Assembly (NCBI GenBank): GCA_023101505.1
Contig: LVZA01000001.1
Span: forward strand, 1,178,001 to 1,242,000
Source of the DNA: Pasteurellaceae bacterium Pebbles2
Lineage (GTDB): Bacteria; Pseudomonadota; Gammaproteobacteria; Enterobacterales; Pasteurellaceae
Direction of reading: 5' to 3'
DNA length: 64,000 nucleotides
Shown: positions 36,227-46,701 of the stretch, in pieces
Layout: each line of letters starts with the position of its first letter
How positions within the stretch are numbered: position 1 is the stretch's first letter
Made by a program: the position numbers and the translations under genes
The notes under the pieces: model-generated
What the model was told of the DNA's origin: nothing
The model's database searches: none
The model's input: the letters and a program-made list of their open reading frames with translations, nothing else

Positions 36227-37942
36227 ATGCGTACAAGTCAATATTTATTTTCAACCCTCAAAGAAACCCCAAATGACGCACAAGTCGTCAGCCACCAATT
36301 AATGTTGCGTGCAGGAATGATTCGCCCGATGGCGTCAGGCTTATACAACTGGTTGCCAACGGGGGTAAAAGTGCTGAAAAAAGTCGAAAAAATTATTCGT
36401 GAAGAGATGAACAAAGGCGGGGCGATTGAAACCCTAATGCCTGTGGTGCAACCTGCGGAGCTTTGGGAAGAATCGGGGCGTTGGAACGACTACGGCCCTG
36501 AGCTGCTGCGTTTTGTGGATCGTGGCAAACGTGATTTTGTGTTAGGCCCAACTCACGAAGAAGTGATCACCGATTTGGTTCGCCGTGAAGTGTCCTCTTA
36601 CAAGCAATTACCGCTCAATTTATACCAAATTCAAACCAAATTCCGTGATGAAGTTCGCCCACGTTTTGGCGTAATGCGTTCCCGTGAATTTGTGATGAAA
36701 GACGCTTATTCTTTCCACACGGACAAAGAAAGTTTGCAACAAACTTACGATGTGATGTATCAGGTTTACAGCAATATTTTCAACCGCTTAAACCTTGATT
36801 TCCGTGCGGTGCAGGCGGACACTGGCTCAATCGGCGGTTCGGCTTCTCACGAGTTCCAAGTGTTGGCGTCAAGCGGTGAAGATGATGTGGTTTTCTCCAC
36901 CGAAAGCGATTTTGCGGCGAATATCGAGCTGGCGGAAGCGGTGGCATTGGGCGAACGTCAAGCCCCAACCGCGGTGATGGAATTGGTGGATACGCCAAAG
37001 GCGAAAACCATCAATGAGTTAGTGGAACAATTTAATTTGCCGATTGAAAAAACGGTCAAAACCTTAATCGTGAAAGGGGCAAGCGAAGCGCAACCGTTGG
37101 TGGCGTTGATTTTGCGTGGCGATCACGAATTAAACGAAATCAAAGCACAAAAACACCCGTTAGTGGCTGAGCCGTTTGAATTTGCAGACGAAGCTGAGAT
37201 TAAAGCGAAAATCGGCGCAGCTGTGGGTTCATTAGGCCCTGTGAATTTAAATATTCCAGCGGTGGTGGATCGCACGGTGGCGAATATGTCTGATTTCTCC
37301 GCAGGGGCGAATATTGACGGCAAACACTATTTCAACATCAACTGGGAACGTGATGTGGCGTTGCCTGACGTGGGGGATTTGCGTAACGTGGTGGAAGGCG
37401 ACCCAAGCCCAGACGGCAAAGGCGTGCTGCAAATTAAACGTGGAATCGAAGTCGGGCATATTTTCCAACTTGGCACTAAATATTCTGAAGCAATGAAAGC
37501 GACCGTGCAGGGCGAAGACGGCAAACCGCTGGTGATGACAATGGGTTGTTACGGCATTGGCGTAACCCGTGTGGTGGCGGCAGCCATCGAACAAAACCAC
37601 GATGAGCGTGGTATTATTTGGTCAAGCGATGAAATTGCGCCGTTTACCGTGGCAATCGTGCCGATGAATATGCACAAATCGGAAGCGGTGCAACAATTCG
37701 CCGAAGAGTTATACCGCACTTTACAAGCCCAAGGTGTGGACGTGATTTTTGACGACCGCAAAGAACGCCCTGGGGTGATGTTTGCAGATATGGAATTAAT
37801 CGGCGTACCGCATATGGTGGTCATCGGCGAGAAAAACCTAGCCAACGGCGAAATCGAATACAAAAACCGCCGCACAGGCGAGAAACAGATGATCAATAAA
37901 GATCAGTTGTTAGATTTCTTGAAAGCGAGCGTGAAGGCGTAG
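36227..37942 (+). CDS. proS: Prolyl-tRNA synthetase
   Basis: A 571-aa class IIa synthetase, one residue shorter than E. coli Pro[33 protein letters not shown] starts the bacterial-type enzyme. Motif 2 [21 protein letters not shown] and motif 3 [21 protein letters not shown] are complete. The INS editing domain lies between motifs 2 and 3 (about residues 225-400), with the conserved Lys in [11 protein letters not shown]. The C-terminal anticodon-binding domain ends [13 protein letters not shown]. An own terminator follows. Confidence 0.98.
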   Translation: MRTSQYLFSTLKETPNDAQVVSHQLMLRAGMIRPMASGLYNWLPTGVKVLKKVEKIIREEMNKGGAIETLMPVVQPAELWEESGRWNDYGPELLRFVDRGKRDFVLGPTHEEVITDLVRREVSSYKQLPLNLYQIQTKFRDEVRPRFGVMRSREFVMKDAYSFHTDKESLQQTYDVMYQVYSNIFNRLNLDFRAVQADTGSIGGSASHEFQVLASSGEDDVVFSTESDFAANIELAEAVALGERQAPTAVMELVDTPKAKTINELVEQFNLPIEKTVKTLIVKGASEAQPLVALILRGDHELNEIKAQKHPLVAEPFEFADEAEIKAKIGAAVGSLGPVNLNIPAVVDRTVANMSDFSAGANIDGKHYFNINWERDVALPDVGDLRNVVEGDPSPDGKGVLQIKRGIEVGHIFQLGTKYSEAMKATVQGEDGKPLVMTMGCYGIGVTRVVAAAIEQNHDERGIIWSSDEIAPFTVAIVPMNMHKSEAVQQFAEELYRTLQAQGVDVIFDDRKERPGVMFADMELIGVPHMVVIGEKNLANGEIEYKNRRTGEKQMINKDQLLDFLKASVKA

Positions 37943-37957
37943 TTTTAAGACAAACTC

Positions 37958-37997
37958 AAGGCATAGCCGATGTATAGCGTAGGGCTATGCCTTTTTA
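37958..37997 (+). terminator. Intrinsic terminator after proS
   Basis: AAGGCATAGCC pairs with GGCTATGCCTT followed by TTT, with a 14-nt loop. Confidence 0.88.
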
Positions 37998-38018
37998 TTA
38001 TTAAGGAAAGTAATCAAA

Positions 38019-39152
38019 ATGATGAACACTCAACCTTTATTTCAACCTTTTACGCTCAACAATGGCGTAGAAATCAAAAACCGCTTAGCGGTTGCGCCAA
38101 TGACCCATTTTGCCTCAAATGATGACGGCACAGCCAGCGAAGAAGAATTACATTTCATCAGCAATCGTGCGGCAGACATTGGTTTATTTATTGCCGCAGC
38201 AACGCTAGTGGCGGACGGTGGTAAAGCCTTTGCAGGTCAGCCTGAAGCCTGTGGCGAAAAAGATTTGGACGGCTTACGCAAATTGGCAGAGAGCTTGAAA
38301 AATCAAGGGGCAAAAGCGATTTTACAAATTCATCACGGTGGTAAATTGGCGATTGCTGAACTGAATACCGCAGACAAAATCGCACCAAGTGCCGATGAAG
38401 CCACAGGTAGCCGAGAAGTTACCCCCGTTGAAATCGAAAATTTGATCAACGCTTTCGCCAATGCGACTGATTTAGCCATTCAAGCGGGTTTTGATGGCGT
38501 GGAAATTCACGGTGCGAACGGCTATTTAATCCAACAATTTTTCTCAGGGCATAGCAACCGCCGTACGGACGAATGGGGCGGTAGTGTGGAAAACCGTTTA
38601 AAATTCCCAATGGCAGTGGTGGACGCTGTGGTGGAGGTGCGTGAAAAACACGCTCGCCCTGATTTTATCGTAGGCTACCGTTTTTCGCCTGAAGAGCCAG
38701 AAGAATTGGGCATTACAATGGCGGATACGTTTGCGTTAATTGACGCTTTAGTCGCAAAACCGTTGCAATATTTGCACGTTTCTTTGTGGGATTTCCACAA
38801 AAACGCTCGCCGTGGTGCGGACACCAATCGCACTCGAATGGAGCTAATCCACGAACGCATTGGCGGAAAATTACCATTAATTGGCGTGGGTAACTTGCTT
38901 TCAGCGGAGCAAATTGTGAACGCATTTAATACTGGCTGGGCAGAGTTTATTGCTTTGGGTAAGGCGGTGATGATTAATCCAACCATCGGTACGTTGCTCA
39001 AAAACGGCGAAACCGACAAAATTATTACCGCACTTGATCCTGAAAAAATGGATCACTACGGTATTCCAAGCCGCTTGTGGAGCTTCTGCGTTGCAGGCGG
39101 AGCGTGGTTGCCGCCTGTGAAAGGCAAAGATTGGCAACCTGTTGATTTGTAA
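38019..39152 (+). CDS. Old Yellow Enzyme family NADH:flavin oxidoreductase
   Basis: A 377-aa TIM-barrel flavoprotein. IKNRLAVAPMTHF (residues 20-32) binds FMN, LQIHHGGKLA has the flavin-contacting Gln/His, and VEIHGANGYLIQQFFSGHSNRRTDEWGGS (about 165-193) is the OYE signature. YLHVSLWDFHKNARR is the substrate/NAD(P)H side. Such enzymes reduce electrophilic alkenes, nitro compounds or quinones. Without a fused FeS domain it is the short OYE form. An FMN-binding reductase gene follows 9 bp later, so it may share electron supply with that protein. In vivo substrate unknown. Confidence 0.87.
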   Translation: MMNTQPLFQPFTLNNGVEIKNRLAVAPMTHFASNDDGTASEEELHFISNRAADIGLFIAAATLVADGGKAFAGQPEACGEKDLDGLRKLAESLKNQGAKAILQIHHGGKLAIAELNTADKIAPSADEATGSREVTPVEIENLINAFANATDLAIQAGFDGVEIHGANGYLIQQFFSGHSNRRTDEWGGSVENRLKFPMAVVDAVVEVREKHARPDFIVGYRFSPEEPEELGITMADTFALIDALVAKPLQYLHVSLWDFHKNARRGADTNRTRMELIHERIGGKLPLIGVGNLLSAEQIVNAFNTGWAEFIALGKAVMINPTIGTLLKNGETDKIITALDPEKMDHYGIPSRLWSFCVAGGAWLPPVKGKDWQPVDL

Positions 39153-39161
39153 GGAGAAAAA

Positions 39162-39728
39162 ATGGCGATTATTTCAGTTCCTTTAGAAAAATCTTACCGC
39201 TTGTTAAATCACGGGCCGACCGTGATTGTGTCGGCGAAACACAATGGCGTGGAAAATGTGATGTCCGCTTCGTGGGCGTGTGCGTTAGAATTTCAGCCTG
39301 CGAAAGTAACGGTGGTGTTGGATAAATCGACTTTTACCCGAGAATTAATCGAGCAAAATGGCTGGTTTGCTTTGCAAGTGCCGAATGCCACGCAAGCGGA
39401 ATTAGTGCTGAATATAGGCGAATCTCGCAAGGAAAATCCGCAAAAATTGGCGAACGTGCCGCTATTTTACCAAAATGGCTTTGATGTGCCAGTGGTAGAA
39501 GGTTGCAATGCGTGGTTAATCTGTAAATTGATTTCCGAACCGCACAATCAACAAGCTCACGATTTATTTATTGGTGAAGTAATGGGTGCGTGGGCGGACG
39601 ATCGTGTGTTCAAAGACAATCATTGGGATTTTGATAATGCACCTGATGAATTGCGTACCTTGCATTATGTCGCTGGCGGTCAGTTTTATCTGATTGGCGA
39701 AGGGGTGAAGTTTGATAAGGGGCCATAG
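39162..39728 (+). CDS. Flavin reductase-like FMN-binding protein
   Basis: A 188-aa flavin reductase-like split-barrel protein. It begins MAIISVPLEKSYRLLNHGPTVIVSAKHNGVENVMSASW, the FMN-binding segment, followed by VTVVLDKSTFTRELIEQNGWFALQVP. The C-terminal strand ends LRTLHYVAGGQFYLIGEGVKF. Family members reduce free FMN or act as flavoredoxins. It is the second gene of a pair with the OYE protein (9-bp gap, ribosome binding site AAGGAG), suggesting a joint detoxification or electron-transfer role. Confidence 0.83.
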   Translation: MAIISVPLEKSYRLLNHGPTVIVSAKHNGVENVMSASWACALEFQPAKVTVVLDKSTFTRELIEQNGWFALQVPNATQAELVLNIGESRKENPQKLANVPLFYQNGFDVPVVEGCNAWLICKLISEPHNQQAHDLFIGEVMGAWADDRVFKDNHWDFDNAPDELRTLHYVAGGQFYLIGEGVKFDKGP

Positions 39729-39749
39729 CTCATAAATTTACCCAAAAAA

Positions 39750-39778
39750 CACCGCAGTTTGGCATATAAACTGCGGTG
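39750..39778. terminator. Terminator made of a variant uptake-sequence pair
   Basis: CACCGCAGTTT (39750-39760) and AAACTGCGGTG (39768-39778) with a 7-nt loop. Both arms carry AACTGCGGT. It lies between the flavin reductase gene and the convergent modC gene. Confidence 0.78.
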
Positions 39779-39805
39779 GATTTTATTATCTATTTTTTCC
39801 GCAAT

Positions 39806-40504
39806 CTATTTCTTCCATTGGGCGAACAGCGGATCGCTAATCACTTTATTTACTTCGTCACACAATAGCACTTTTCCTTTTTCTATTAATACCACATTTT
39901 TTGCCAACGCTGTTAGCTCATCAAGGCTATGCGTAACATATAAAATCGGAATGGCGATTTGTTGAGTGAGTTGGTTGAGATATGCTAGTAGTTCTTGCTT
40001 GCGGGGCAAGTCGAGAGCGGAGAGGGGTTCGTCCATTAATAAGATTTCAGGCTGTGATAATAAGGCACGTCCGATGGCGACACGTTGTTTTTCACCGCCT
40101 GAAAGGCTGATGGGGTAACGTTTGAGTAGTGGGGCGATGCCGAGCAGTTGAATAATTTGTTCAAATTGCACCGCACTTTTTAAGTTGCTGGTTGAGTTTT
40201 TCATTCCGTAGCGTAAATTTCCCTCGACGGAATAGTGGGGGAATAAGCGTCCGTCTTGAAAAACGTAGCCGATGTGGCGTTTTTCAGGGGGGAGAAAAAT
40301 GCCTTTTTGACAGTCGGCTAGAATATTGCCGTTTAATTTTATATAGCCCTGATCTGGGTTAAGTAAGCCACTAATTAAGTTGATTAAGGTGGATTTTCCC
40401 GAACCTGAAAGCCCAAAAAGTGCGGTTACATTTTGGCTAGGAATTTGGGTGTTGATTTCAAGTTCAAATTGCCCTAAGCGTTTGCTTACATTAATGTCTA
40501 ACAT
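39806..40504 (-). CDS. modC: Molybdate ABC transporter ATP-binding protein, lacking the Mop domain
   Basis: A 232-aa ATPase of molybdate import. Walker [10 protein letters not shown] is at residues 31-39, Q-loop [12 protein letters not shown], signature LSGGEKQR, Walker [13 protein letters not shown] and H-loop THSLDEL are intact, so the ATPase should work. Full-length ModC proteins have about 350 residues, with a C-terminal Mop/TOBE molybdate-binding domain; here the stop falls after ...[11 protein letters not shown] and that whole domain is missing, with a terminator just 28 bp on. It overlaps modB by 14 bp. Loss of the Mop domain would remove regulation by bound molybdate in known systems. 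Confidence 0.87.
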   Translation of the reverse strand: MLDINVSKRLGQFELEINTQIPSQNVTALFGLSGSGKSTLINLISGLLNPDQGYIKLNGNILADCQKGIFLPPEKRHIGYVFQDGRLFPHYSVEGNLRYGMKNSTSNLKSAVQFEQIIQLLGIAPLLKRYPISLSGGEKQRVAIGRALLSQPEILLMDEPLSALDLPRKQELLAYLNQLTQQIAIPILYVTHSLDELTALAKNVVLIEKGKVLLCDEVNKVISDPLFAQWKK

Positions 40505-41207
40505 CGGTTTGCCCCAATTTTTGTTGTGTGCGTTTGGCTAACCATTCAGAGGCAAGCAGGGAAAGTAAGGCGATGATAATCGCAATAATACACAGGCGTG
40601 CGGCGGCGGCTTCGGCGTTCGGTGTTTCAATAAAAGAGTACATTGCCAGCGGTAAGGTTTGAGTTACGTTGGGAATGTTCGACACAAAAGTGATTGTTGC
40701 GCCGAATTCGCCGAGTGAACGTGCGAAGCCGAGAATTGTGCCAGCCAAGATCCCAGGGAAAGCGAGTGGCAAGGTGATGGTGTAAAAGGTACGCCAAGCC
40801 GATGAGCCGAGAGTTCTTGCCGCTTGTTCTAAGCGAAAATCAATGCTTTCGATGGCTAGTCGGATCGAGCGAACCACCAGCGGAAAAGCCACCACAGCGG
40901 AAGCCAAAATTGCTCCATTTAAACTAAAACCAAAGGTGAAGCTGAACCAATCTTGCAAATATTTGCCGATAAAGCCGTTGCGTCCCATTGAAATGAGTAA
41001 TAAATAACCAATCACTACAGGGGGCAGCACCAACGGCAGATGTACAATGCCATTTAATAGAGATTTGCCCCAAAATTGTTTACGAGCAAGCAGCCAAGCG
41101 ACCAAAATTGCCAATGGAAGCAGCCAAAAATTTGCCCAAAATGCGACTTTAAGGCTGAGAATAATCGCATTAATTTCTGATGGTGATAGGTTTATATATT
41201 CAATCAT
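40491..41207 (-). CDS. modB: Molybdate ABC transporter permease
   Basis: A 238-aa inner-membrane permease with about five or six hydrophobic helices. [21 protein letters not shown], about residues 130-150, contains the EAA-type coupling loop that docks to Mod[16 protein letters not shown] is the conserved periplasmic side. It overlaps the modC start by 14 bp, so the two are coupled. The periplasmic binding protein gene modA, normally first in a modABC operon, is not upstream; the neighbour there is gpt. The start at 41207 has a weak Shine-Dalgarno (TCGTTAT). Confidence 0.9.
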   Translation of the reverse strand: MIEYINLSPSEINAIILSLKVAFWANFWLLPLAILVAWLLARKQFWGKSLLNGIVHLPLVLPPVVIGYLLLISMGRNGFIGKYLQDWFSFTFGFSLNGAILASAVVAFPLVVRSIRLAIESIDFRLEQAARTLGSSAWRTFYTITLPLAFPGILAGTILGFARSLGEFGATITFVSNIPNVTQTLPLAMYSFIETPNAEAAAARLCIIAIIIALLSLLASEWLAKRTQQKLGQTDVRH

Positions 41208-41261
41208 ATAACGAAAATCTCGACAAAAAATACGAGCTAGGCTCGCATTTTTGTAAAAAAA

Positions 41262-41720
41262 TTATTTGCGTGAAAGTGGTGGCACAAAACCTAAGCCAAG
41301 ATCCCACGGTTGTTCAATCCACGTATTTTGTGGAATATCTATAACATAGTCATCAACTAATGATGCGCCTGCAGGTTTGGCAAACACAGTTACGAATTTC
41401 GCTTTTGGATACATTCTGCGAATTTCACGTGCGGTGTTACCAGTGTCTACCAAATCGTCCACTACGATAAAGCCTTCACCGTCGGTATCGGCTGCGTGTA
41501 ACACGTGTAATTCACCTTGTTGATCGTGATCGTAGCTTGAAATACACACGGTTTCTACGTGTCGTAAACCTAATTCACGAGCTAATACGGCTGCTGGAAA
41601 TAAGCCACCACGGCTCACAGCAATAATGCCTTTCCATTGCGTTGCTGGCAATAAACGCTCGGCTAATTTACGGGTGTGCATTTGGAACATATCCCAAGTT
41701 ACAATATATTTTTCACTCAT
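41262..41720 (-). CDS. gpt: Xanthine-guanine phosphoribosyltransferase
   Basis: A 152-aa purine-salvage enzyme, equal in length to E. coli Gpt, converting guanine, xanthine and hypoxanthine to nucleotides with PRPP. N-terminal [23 protein letters not shown] and [14 protein letters not shown] are matched, and [19 protein letters not shown] near residues 84-102 is the PRPP-binding motif with the acidic pair. It is peripheral to the membrane in E. coli. AAAGGATAACACT precedes the ATG. Divergent from pepD across about 255 bp, the same arrangement as E. coli. Confidence 0.97.
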   Translation of the reverse strand: MSEKYIVTWDMFQMHTRKLAERLLPATQWKGIIAVSRGGLFPAAVLARELGLRHVETVCISSYDHDQQGELHVLHAADTDGEGFIVVDDLVDTGNTAREIRRMYPKAKFVTVFAKPAGASLVDDYVIDIPQNTWIEQPWDLGLGFVPPLSRK

Positions 41721-41976
41721 AGTGTTATCCTTTGTTTAGAGGAATTTTAAAATTAGGTAAGCATAACATTTTACAAGAGTTGATGAAAGTTAAACTCATC
41801 AGATTTCTGATAAATTTGCATTTGGTTGGAGATAAAATAGTAATTTTTAGTTGAAAAATTGGCTTAATGCGATGAACGTAGGTAATTATGCGCTAAATGA
41901 AGAGAAAATATAGAATTCTGTGCAGAAACGATCCATAATGTGGCGATCTTATATAAAGAACAAAGGAGAATGTATT

Positions 41977-43434
41977 ATGTCAGAAATTCAATCATTACAA
42001 CCGCAGTTATTGTGGCAATGGTTTGATCGCATTTGCGCTATTCCGCACCCGTCTTATCACGAAGAAAAAATTGCAACATTTATTGTGAATTGGGCAAAAG
42101 AAAAAGGCTTGTTTGTTGAGCGTGATGCGGTCGGTAATATATTAATTCGCAAAGCGGCGAGCAAAGGAATGGAAAATCATCAAAAAGTGGCTTTGCAAGC
42201 GCACTTAGATATGGTTCCGCAAGCTAATGAGGGAACGGCGCATAATTTCTTAGAAGATCCTATTTTGCCTTATATTGATGGCGAATGGGTGAAAGCTACA
42301 GGTACAACCTTAGGGGCCGACAACGGTATCGGTATGGCATCGACGTTGGCGGTGTTAGACAGTGATGATTTGCTTCACCCTGAATTAGAAGTGTTGCTGA
42401 CAATGACCGAAGAAGCTGGAATGGACGGCGCAATGGGCTTGCAAGCAGGTTGGTTGCAATCGGATTTGATGATTAATACAGATACGGAAGAAAATGGTGA
42501 AATTTATATCGGCTGCGCAGGCGGCCAAGATGCGCAATTAAATTTACCAATTCAGCGTGTACAAAATACCTTTTCAAAAAGTTACCAAGTGGCTGTGAAA
42601 GGTTTGCGTGGTGGGCATTCTGGCTGTGATATTCACACTGGACGTGTCAATGCGATTAAATTATTAGCACGTTTTTTAACCGATGTGCAACAGCACAACG
42701 CATTGGAATTTAGCTTGGCGGAAGTGCGTGGCGGCTCGGTGCGTAATGCAATTCCTCGTGAAGCTGTGGCGACTTTGTGTGTCAATGACGATGTTGCGCT
42801 AAAAAGTGCGGTGCAAAAATTTACTGAATTAATGCAACAAGAATTAGCCGTGGCAGAACCTAATTTAGTGATTAATTTACAAGAAATTGCGCCGCCTGAA
42901 CGTGTTTTTGATGTGAATTCGAGCTTAAAAACCATTCACTTATTGAATGCTTTGCCAAATGGCGTTGTGCGCAATAGCGATGTGGTGAAAGGCGTAGTGG
43001 AAACGTCTTCAAGTATTGGCGTGTTAAGCACGGAAGACGATCACGTTAAAGGGCATATTTTAATGCGCTCATTAATTGAAAGCGGTAAACAATATGTGGA
43101 AAATTTATTGCATTCTATCACCGCACTTTGTGGCGCAACAATCCAATTTTCAGGCGGATACCCAGGTTGGGCACCGCAACCTGACACAGAAATTTTAAGC
43201 CTAACGGAAAAAATTTATGGCGAAGTGTTAGGCTATAAACCTGTGGTGAAAGTAATTCACGCTGGTTTAGAATGTGGTTTGATCAAGAAAATTTATCCAA
43301 ATATGGATATGGTTTCGATTGGACCAACAATTCAAAATGCTCATTCGCCTGATGAAAAGGTGCATATTCCTGCAGTGCAAACCTATTGGAGTTTGTTGAC
43401 GAAGATTTTGGCGGCAATTCCAGAGAAAAAATAA
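41977..43434 (+). CDS. pepD: Aminoacyl-histidine dipeptidase (peptidase D)
   Basis: A 485-aa cytosolic dizinc dipeptidase of the M20 family, cleaving Xaa-His and other dipeptides. Metal-site motifs are QAHLDMVP near residue 79, GADNGIGMA near 119, and [12 protein letters not shown] with catalytic Glu near 149. [10 protein letters not shown] and [13 protein letters not shown] form the dimerisation/lid region. HAGLECGLI near the C-terminus provides the last metal ligand. The ATG at 41977 has AAAGGAG seven bases before it; the upstream in-frame extension is not conserved. Length equals E. coli PepD. Confidence 0.96.
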   Translation: MSEIQSLQPQLLWQWFDRICAIPHPSYHEEKIATFIVNWAKEKGLFVERDAVGNILIRKAASKGMENHQKVALQAHLDMVPQANEGTAHNFLEDPILPYIDGEWVKATGTTLGADNGIGMASTLAVLDSDDLLHPELEVLLTMTEEAGMDGAMGLQAGWLQSDLMINTDTEENGEIYIGCAGGQDAQLNLPIQRVQNTFSKSYQVAVKGLRGGHSGCDIHTGRVNAIKLLARFLTDVQQHNALEFSLAEVRGGSVRNAIPREAVATLCVNDDVALKSAVQKFTELMQQELAVAEPNLVINLQEIAPPERVFDVNSSLKTIHLLNALPNGVVRNSDVVKGVVETSSSIGVLSTEDDHVKGHILMRSLIESGKQYVENLLHSITALCGATIQFSGGYPGWAPQPDTEILSLTEKIYGEVLGYKPVVKVIHAGLECGLIKKIYPNMDMVSIGPTIQNAHSPDEKVHIPAVQTYWSLLTKILAAIPEKK

Positions 43435-43545
43435 GCAGAAAATTTCGGGGCGTAAAAATTTAATATGAAAATAAGAAAGAAAGTGCTACAATCGCACGTT
43501 CTAAAAAAACGTCCCGAATTTTATATTTCATCGATAGGTTAATTT

Positions 43546-43956
43546 ATGGCTCTTGAAATCGAGAAAAAGAAAAACGCACCTGAAGAAACAGGGCAAAAAT
43601 CAACAGGCTTAAACCGCTTGTTATGGTTGTTAGCGATTGCAATTATCATCGCTGCTGCCGTAGGTAATGTATATTTTGCAGACCTTTATTCAACCGCTAT
43701 TCGTGTTGTGGGTATCGTCGTTTTATTGGCGATTGCATTAGCATTAGCAGCGATTACTAATCAAGGAACAAAAGCACGAGCGTTCTTCAGTGAATCTCGT
43801 GTTGAATTAAGACGAATTGTGTGGCCGACACGCCCTGAAGCAATGCAAACAACGCTTATCGTAATGGGCGTTACTGTAGTTGTTTCTTTAATTTTATGGG
43901 CATTCGACAGTATTATTGTTTCAGTACTTAACTTCTTAACCGATTTGAGATTCTAA
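43546..43956 (+). CDS. secE: Preprotein translocase subunit SecE
   Basis: A 136-aa inner-membrane protein that clamps SecY in the SecYEG channel. Three hydrophobic segments are visible (about residues 28-44, 50-70 and 97-125), the three-helix enterobacterial form. The essential cytosolic amphipathic helix and hinge is [27 protein letters not shown] (about 85-110). It is followed one base later by nusG, the universal secE-nusG pair. Confidence 0.96.
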   Translation: MALEIEKKKNAPEETGQKSTGLNRLLWLLAIAIIIAAAVGNVYFADLYSTAIRVVGIVVLLAIALALAAITNQGTKARAFFSESRVELRRIVWPTRPEAMQTTLIVMGVTVVVSLILWAFDSIIVSVLNFLTDLRF

Positions 43957-43957
43957 T

Positions 43958-44512
43958 ATGACAGAAACAACAGCAGCAAAAAAACGTTGGTATGTATTGC
44001 AAGCCTTTTCAGGTTTTGAGGGTCGTGTTGCAACGACATTGCGTGAATATATCAAATTAAACCAAATGGAAGATCAGTTTGGTGAAGTTCTCGTGCCAAC
44101 TGAAGAAGTGGTTGAAAACGTGGCGGGCAAACGTCGCAAAAGTGAACGTAAATTTTTCCCTGGCTATGTTTTAGTACAAATGGAAATGAACGATTACACT
44201 TGGCAGTTAGTGCGTAGTGTGCCACGAGTAATGGGGTTCATCGGTGGAACACCAGATAAACCATTACCAATTAGCCAACGTGAAGCCGATATTATCTTAA
44301 ACCGTGTTGAACAAAATGCGGATAAACCACGTCCGAAAAACACCTTCCAACCTGGTGAAGAAGTGCGTGTTACCGAAGGGCCTTTCGCTGACTTTAATGG
44401 TACAGTGGAAGAAGTGGACTATGAAAAAGGCCGCTTAAAAGTGTCTGTTTCTATCTTCGGTCGTGCAACGCCAGTTGAGCTTGAATTCGGTCAAGTGGAA
44501 AAATCACAATAA
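43958..44512 (+). CDS. nusG: Transcription termination/antitermination protein NusG
   Basis: A 184-aa general elongation factor that binds RNA polymerase, Rho and ribosomal S10. The NGN domain is visible from [24 protein letters not shown] to [14 protein letters not shown]. The C-terminal KOW domain begins [37 protein letters not shown] (about residues 131-167). It starts one base after secE and ends at an uptake-sequence hairpin, separating it from rplK. Confidence 0.97.
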   Translation: MTETTAAKKRWYVLQAFSGFEGRVATTLREYIKLNQMEDQFGEVLVPTEEVVENVAGKRRKSERKFFPGYVLVQMEMNDYTWQLVRSVPRVMGFIGGTPDKPLPISQREADIILNRVEQNADKPRPKNTFQPGEEVRVTEGPFADFNGTVEEVDYEKGRLKVSVSIFGRATPVELEFGQVEKSQ

Positions 44513-44517
44513 AATTA

Positions 44518-44562
44518 ACCGCACTTTTGCGTTAAAAAAGCAAAAAAGTGCGGTGTTATTTT
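44518..44562 (+). terminator. Uptake-sequence hairpin after nusG
   Basis: ACCGCACTTTTGC (44518-44530) pairs with GCAAAAAAGTGCGGT (44540-44554). T-rich afterwards. Confidence 0.8.
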
Positions 44563-44602
44563 GAAAAGTTTTAGCATTTTGTCGATTTTCTGATCGCAAT
44601 GC

Positions 44603-44631
44603 TTGAAATTTGGGTTGTATTTCATTAAAAT
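44603..44631 (+). promoter_or_regulatory. Promoter of rplK-rplA
   Basis: -35 TTGAAA (44603-44608), 17-bp spacer, -10 TAAAAT (44626-44631). The leader of about 80 nt includes CCCTAGCAATAGGG. In E. coli L1 represses rplKA translation at the leader; a matching L1 site cannot be proven here. Confidence 0.75.
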
Positions 44632-44720
44632 GCAGCCTCTTAAAACGACCCTAGCAATAGGGTTTTATTATCATCGGGGAGCTGATCTTCAGCGTTATTA
44701 CCCACTAGAGGAAACTTAAA

Positions 44721-45149
44721 ATGGCAAAAAAAGTCCAAGCATACGTTAAGTTGCAAGTTGCAGCTGGTATGGCTAACCCATCACCACCAGTTGGTCCTGC
44801 ATTAGGTCAACAAGGTGTAAACATTATGGAATTCTGTAAAGCATTCAACGCTCGTACTGAGAGCTTAGAAAAAGGTTTACCAATTCCAGTTGTTATCACT
44901 GTTTATGCAGACCGTTCATTCACGTTCATTACTAAAACTCCACCAGCGGCAGTTTTATTGAAAAAAGCTGTAGGTATCAAATCTGGTTCAGGTAAACCGA
45001 ACAAAGATAAAGTGGGTACAGTAACTCAAGCACAATTACGTCAAATCGCTGAAACTAAAGCAGCAGATATGACTGGTGCAACAATCGAAACTAAAATGAA
45101 ATCAATCGCTGGTACTGCTCGTTCAATGGGCTTAGTGGTGGAGGAATAA
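44721..45149 (+). CDS. rplK: 50S ribosomal protein L11 (uL11)
   Basis: A 142-aa protein of the ribosomal GTPase-associated centre, needed for stringent response and factor binding. The Pro-rich N-terminal domain ([32 protein letters not shown]) and the rRNA-binding C-terminal half ([28 protein letters not shown]) are both present. AGAGGAAAC precedes the ATG. rplA follows after four bases. Same length as in E. coli. Confidence 0.99.
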   Translation: MAKKVQAYVKLQVAAGMANPSPPVGPALGQQGVNIMEFCKAFNARTESLEKGLPIPVVITVYADRSFTFITKTPPAAVLLKKAVGIKSGSGKPNKDKVGTVTQAQLRQIAETKAADMTGATIETKMKSIAGTARSMGLVVEE

Positions 45150-45153
45150 TACG

Positions 45154-45843
45154 ATGGCTAAATTGACTAAAAAAATGAAAGCAATCAAAGCTGGCGTAGA
45201 TTCTACTAAAGCGTATGAAATCAATGAAGCAATCGCAGTATTAAAACAATTTGCGACCGCTAAATTCAACGAAAGCGTTGATGTTGCTGTAAACTTAGGT
45301 ATCGACCCTCGTAAATCAGACCAAAACGTGCGTGGCGCAACTGTGTTACCACACGGTACTGGTCGCTCAGTGCGTGTTGCTGTGTTCACACAAGGTGCGA
45401 ACGCTGATGCAGCAAAAGAAGCTGGTGCAGATTTAGTTGGTATGGAAGATTTAGCTGAACAAATCAAAAAAGGCGAAATGAACTTTGACGTTGTTATCGC
45501 TTCTCCAGACGCAATGCGTGTGGTTGGTCAGTTAGGTCAAGTATTAGGCCCACGTGGTTTAATGCCAAACCCGAAAGTTGGTACTGTAACACCAAACGTT
45601 GCTGAAGCAGTTAAAAATGCAAAATCTGGTCAGATCCGTTACCGTAACGACAAAAATGGTATTATCCATACCACAATCGGTAAAGCAGATTTCTCAGCAG
45701 AACAATTAAAAGAAAACTTACAAGCGTTGTTGGCAGCGTTGACTAAAGCAAAACCAACTTCAGCAAAAGGTATCTTCATCAAGAAAGTAAGCATCTCTAC
45801 CACTATGGGTGCAGGTGTTGCACTTGATCAAAGCAGCCTATAA
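45154..45843 (+). CDS. rplA: 50S ribosomal protein L1 (uL1)
   Basis: A 229-aa two-domain L1-stalk protein that helps deacylated tRNA leave the ribosome. The domain II signature is in [39 protein letters not shown] (about residues 111-149). In E. coli it is also the translational repressor of its own rplKA mRNA. It is followed by an uptake-sequence hairpin. Confidence 0.99.
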   Translation: MAKLTKKMKAIKAGVDSTKAYEINEAIAVLKQFATAKFNESVDVAVNLGIDPRKSDQNVRGATVLPHGTGRSVRVAVFTQGANADAAKEAGADLVGMEDLAEQIKKGEMNFDVVIASPDAMRVVGQLGQVLGPRGLMPNPKVGTVTPNVAEAVKNAKSGQIRYRNDKNGIIHTTIGKADFSAEQLKENLQALLAALTKAKPTSAKGIFIKKVSISTTMGAGVALDQSSL

Positions 45844-45864
45844 TTTTTCTTAAGGGTTTAAGAC

Positions 45865-45894
45865 AAAAAGTGCGGTGAATTTTACCGCACTTTT
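45865..45894 (+). terminator. Uptake-sequence hairpin after rplA
   Basis: AAAAAGTGCGGT (45865-45876) and ACCGCACTTTT (45884-45894), short loop. T content afterwards is modest, so the stop may be partial before the rplJ promoter. Confidence 0.7.
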
Positions 45895-45904
45895 GAGTTT
45901 AACC

Positions 45905-45933
45905 TTTACAGGGAGTGTAGATTGCTTTATAAT
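45905..45933 (+). promoter_or_regulatory. Promoter of the rplJL-rpoBC operon
   Basis: -35 TTTACA (45905-45910), 17-bp spacer, -10 TATAAT (45928-45933), a near-consensus sigma70 promoter. Predicted start about 45940. Confidence 0.82.
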
Positions 45934-45939
45934 CTCGCT

Positions 45940-46152
45940 CTCTTTTAACCGCAAGGTTAAATTTTGATGGTGCTTGCCTATCAAGCCCCGTCCAAGACCG
46001 TCGGTGATAATGGCAACATTATCTTAATATCCAACGTAGATGGTGAACAGAAAAAGAATTTTCTGCTTCTGTACACCGAAGTCGTCCTAATAGATTTTCT
46101 ATTAGGTAATTTAATTCCGAGAAATCGGAGTGTATTCAGGAGCTAAAAGCCA
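45940..46152 (+). ncRNA. L10 leader (autoregulatory 5' region of rplJL)
   Basis: A 5' leader of about 213 nt between the rplJ promoter and its start codon. In gamma-proteobacteria the L10-(L12)4 complex binds this leader and represses translation of rplJ. Several hairpins are visible: GAATTTTCTGCTTC-like and TAGATTTTCTATTA stems, and a late TTCCGAGAAATCGGA hairpin just upstream of the Shine-Dalgarno AGGAG. A short reading frame at 45967-46146 is unlikely to be a gene. Confidence 0.8.
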
Positions 46153-46644
46153 ATGGCATTAAATCTTCAAGACAAACAAGCAATTGTTGCTGAAGTAAAT
46201 GAAGCAGCCAAAGGTGCCCTATCAGCAGTAATCGCGGATTCTCGTGGTGTAACTGTTGATAAAATGACTGAGTTACGCAAAACCGCTCGTGAGTCTGGCG
46301 TTACAATGCGTGTTGTACGTAATACTTTATTACGTCGTGCGGTTGAAGGCACAGAATTCGAGTGCTTAAAAGATGCGTTTACTGGTCCAACTCTTATTGC
46401 ATTCTCAACTGAACACCCAGGTGCAGCAGCACGTTTGTTCACTGAATTTGCAAAAACAAACAAAGAGTTTGAAATTAAAGGTGCAGCCTTTGAAGGTAAA
46501 ATCCAAGACGCAAGTTTCTTGGCAACATTACCAACTTACGAAGAAGCGATTGCACGTTTAATGGGCACAATGAAAGAAGCGGCAGCAGGCAAACTTGTTC
46601 GCACTATTGCAGCTTTACGCGACAAATTACAAGAAGCAGCTTAA
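46153..46644 (+). CDS. rplJ: 50S ribosomal protein L10 (uL10)
   Basis: A 163-aa base of the ribosomal stalk. [63 protein letters not shown] is the conserved rRNA-binding N-domain, and the C-terminal helix holds L7/L12 dimers. It autoregulates translation through the upstream leader. AGGAG stands before the ATG. rplL follows 57 bp later. Confidence 0.98.
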   Translation: MALNLQDKQAIVAEVNEAAKGALSAVIADSRGVTVDKMTELRKTARESGVTMRVVRNTLLRRAVEGTEFECLKDAFTGPTLIAFSTEHPGAAARLFTEFAKTNKEFEIKGAAFEGKIQDASFLATLPTYEEAIARLMGTMKEAAAGKLVRTIAALRDKLQEAA

Positions 46645-46701
46645 TTTTAAGCAAGTTTCTTAAATCGTTTATCAACTTATTTACTTTAGGAATTGATTGT
46701 T

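Noticed and set aside
45964-46146. 60-codon frame upstream of rplJ
   Set aside because: Falls in the structured leader after the rplJ promoter, with no good ribosome binding site; structure explains it better.
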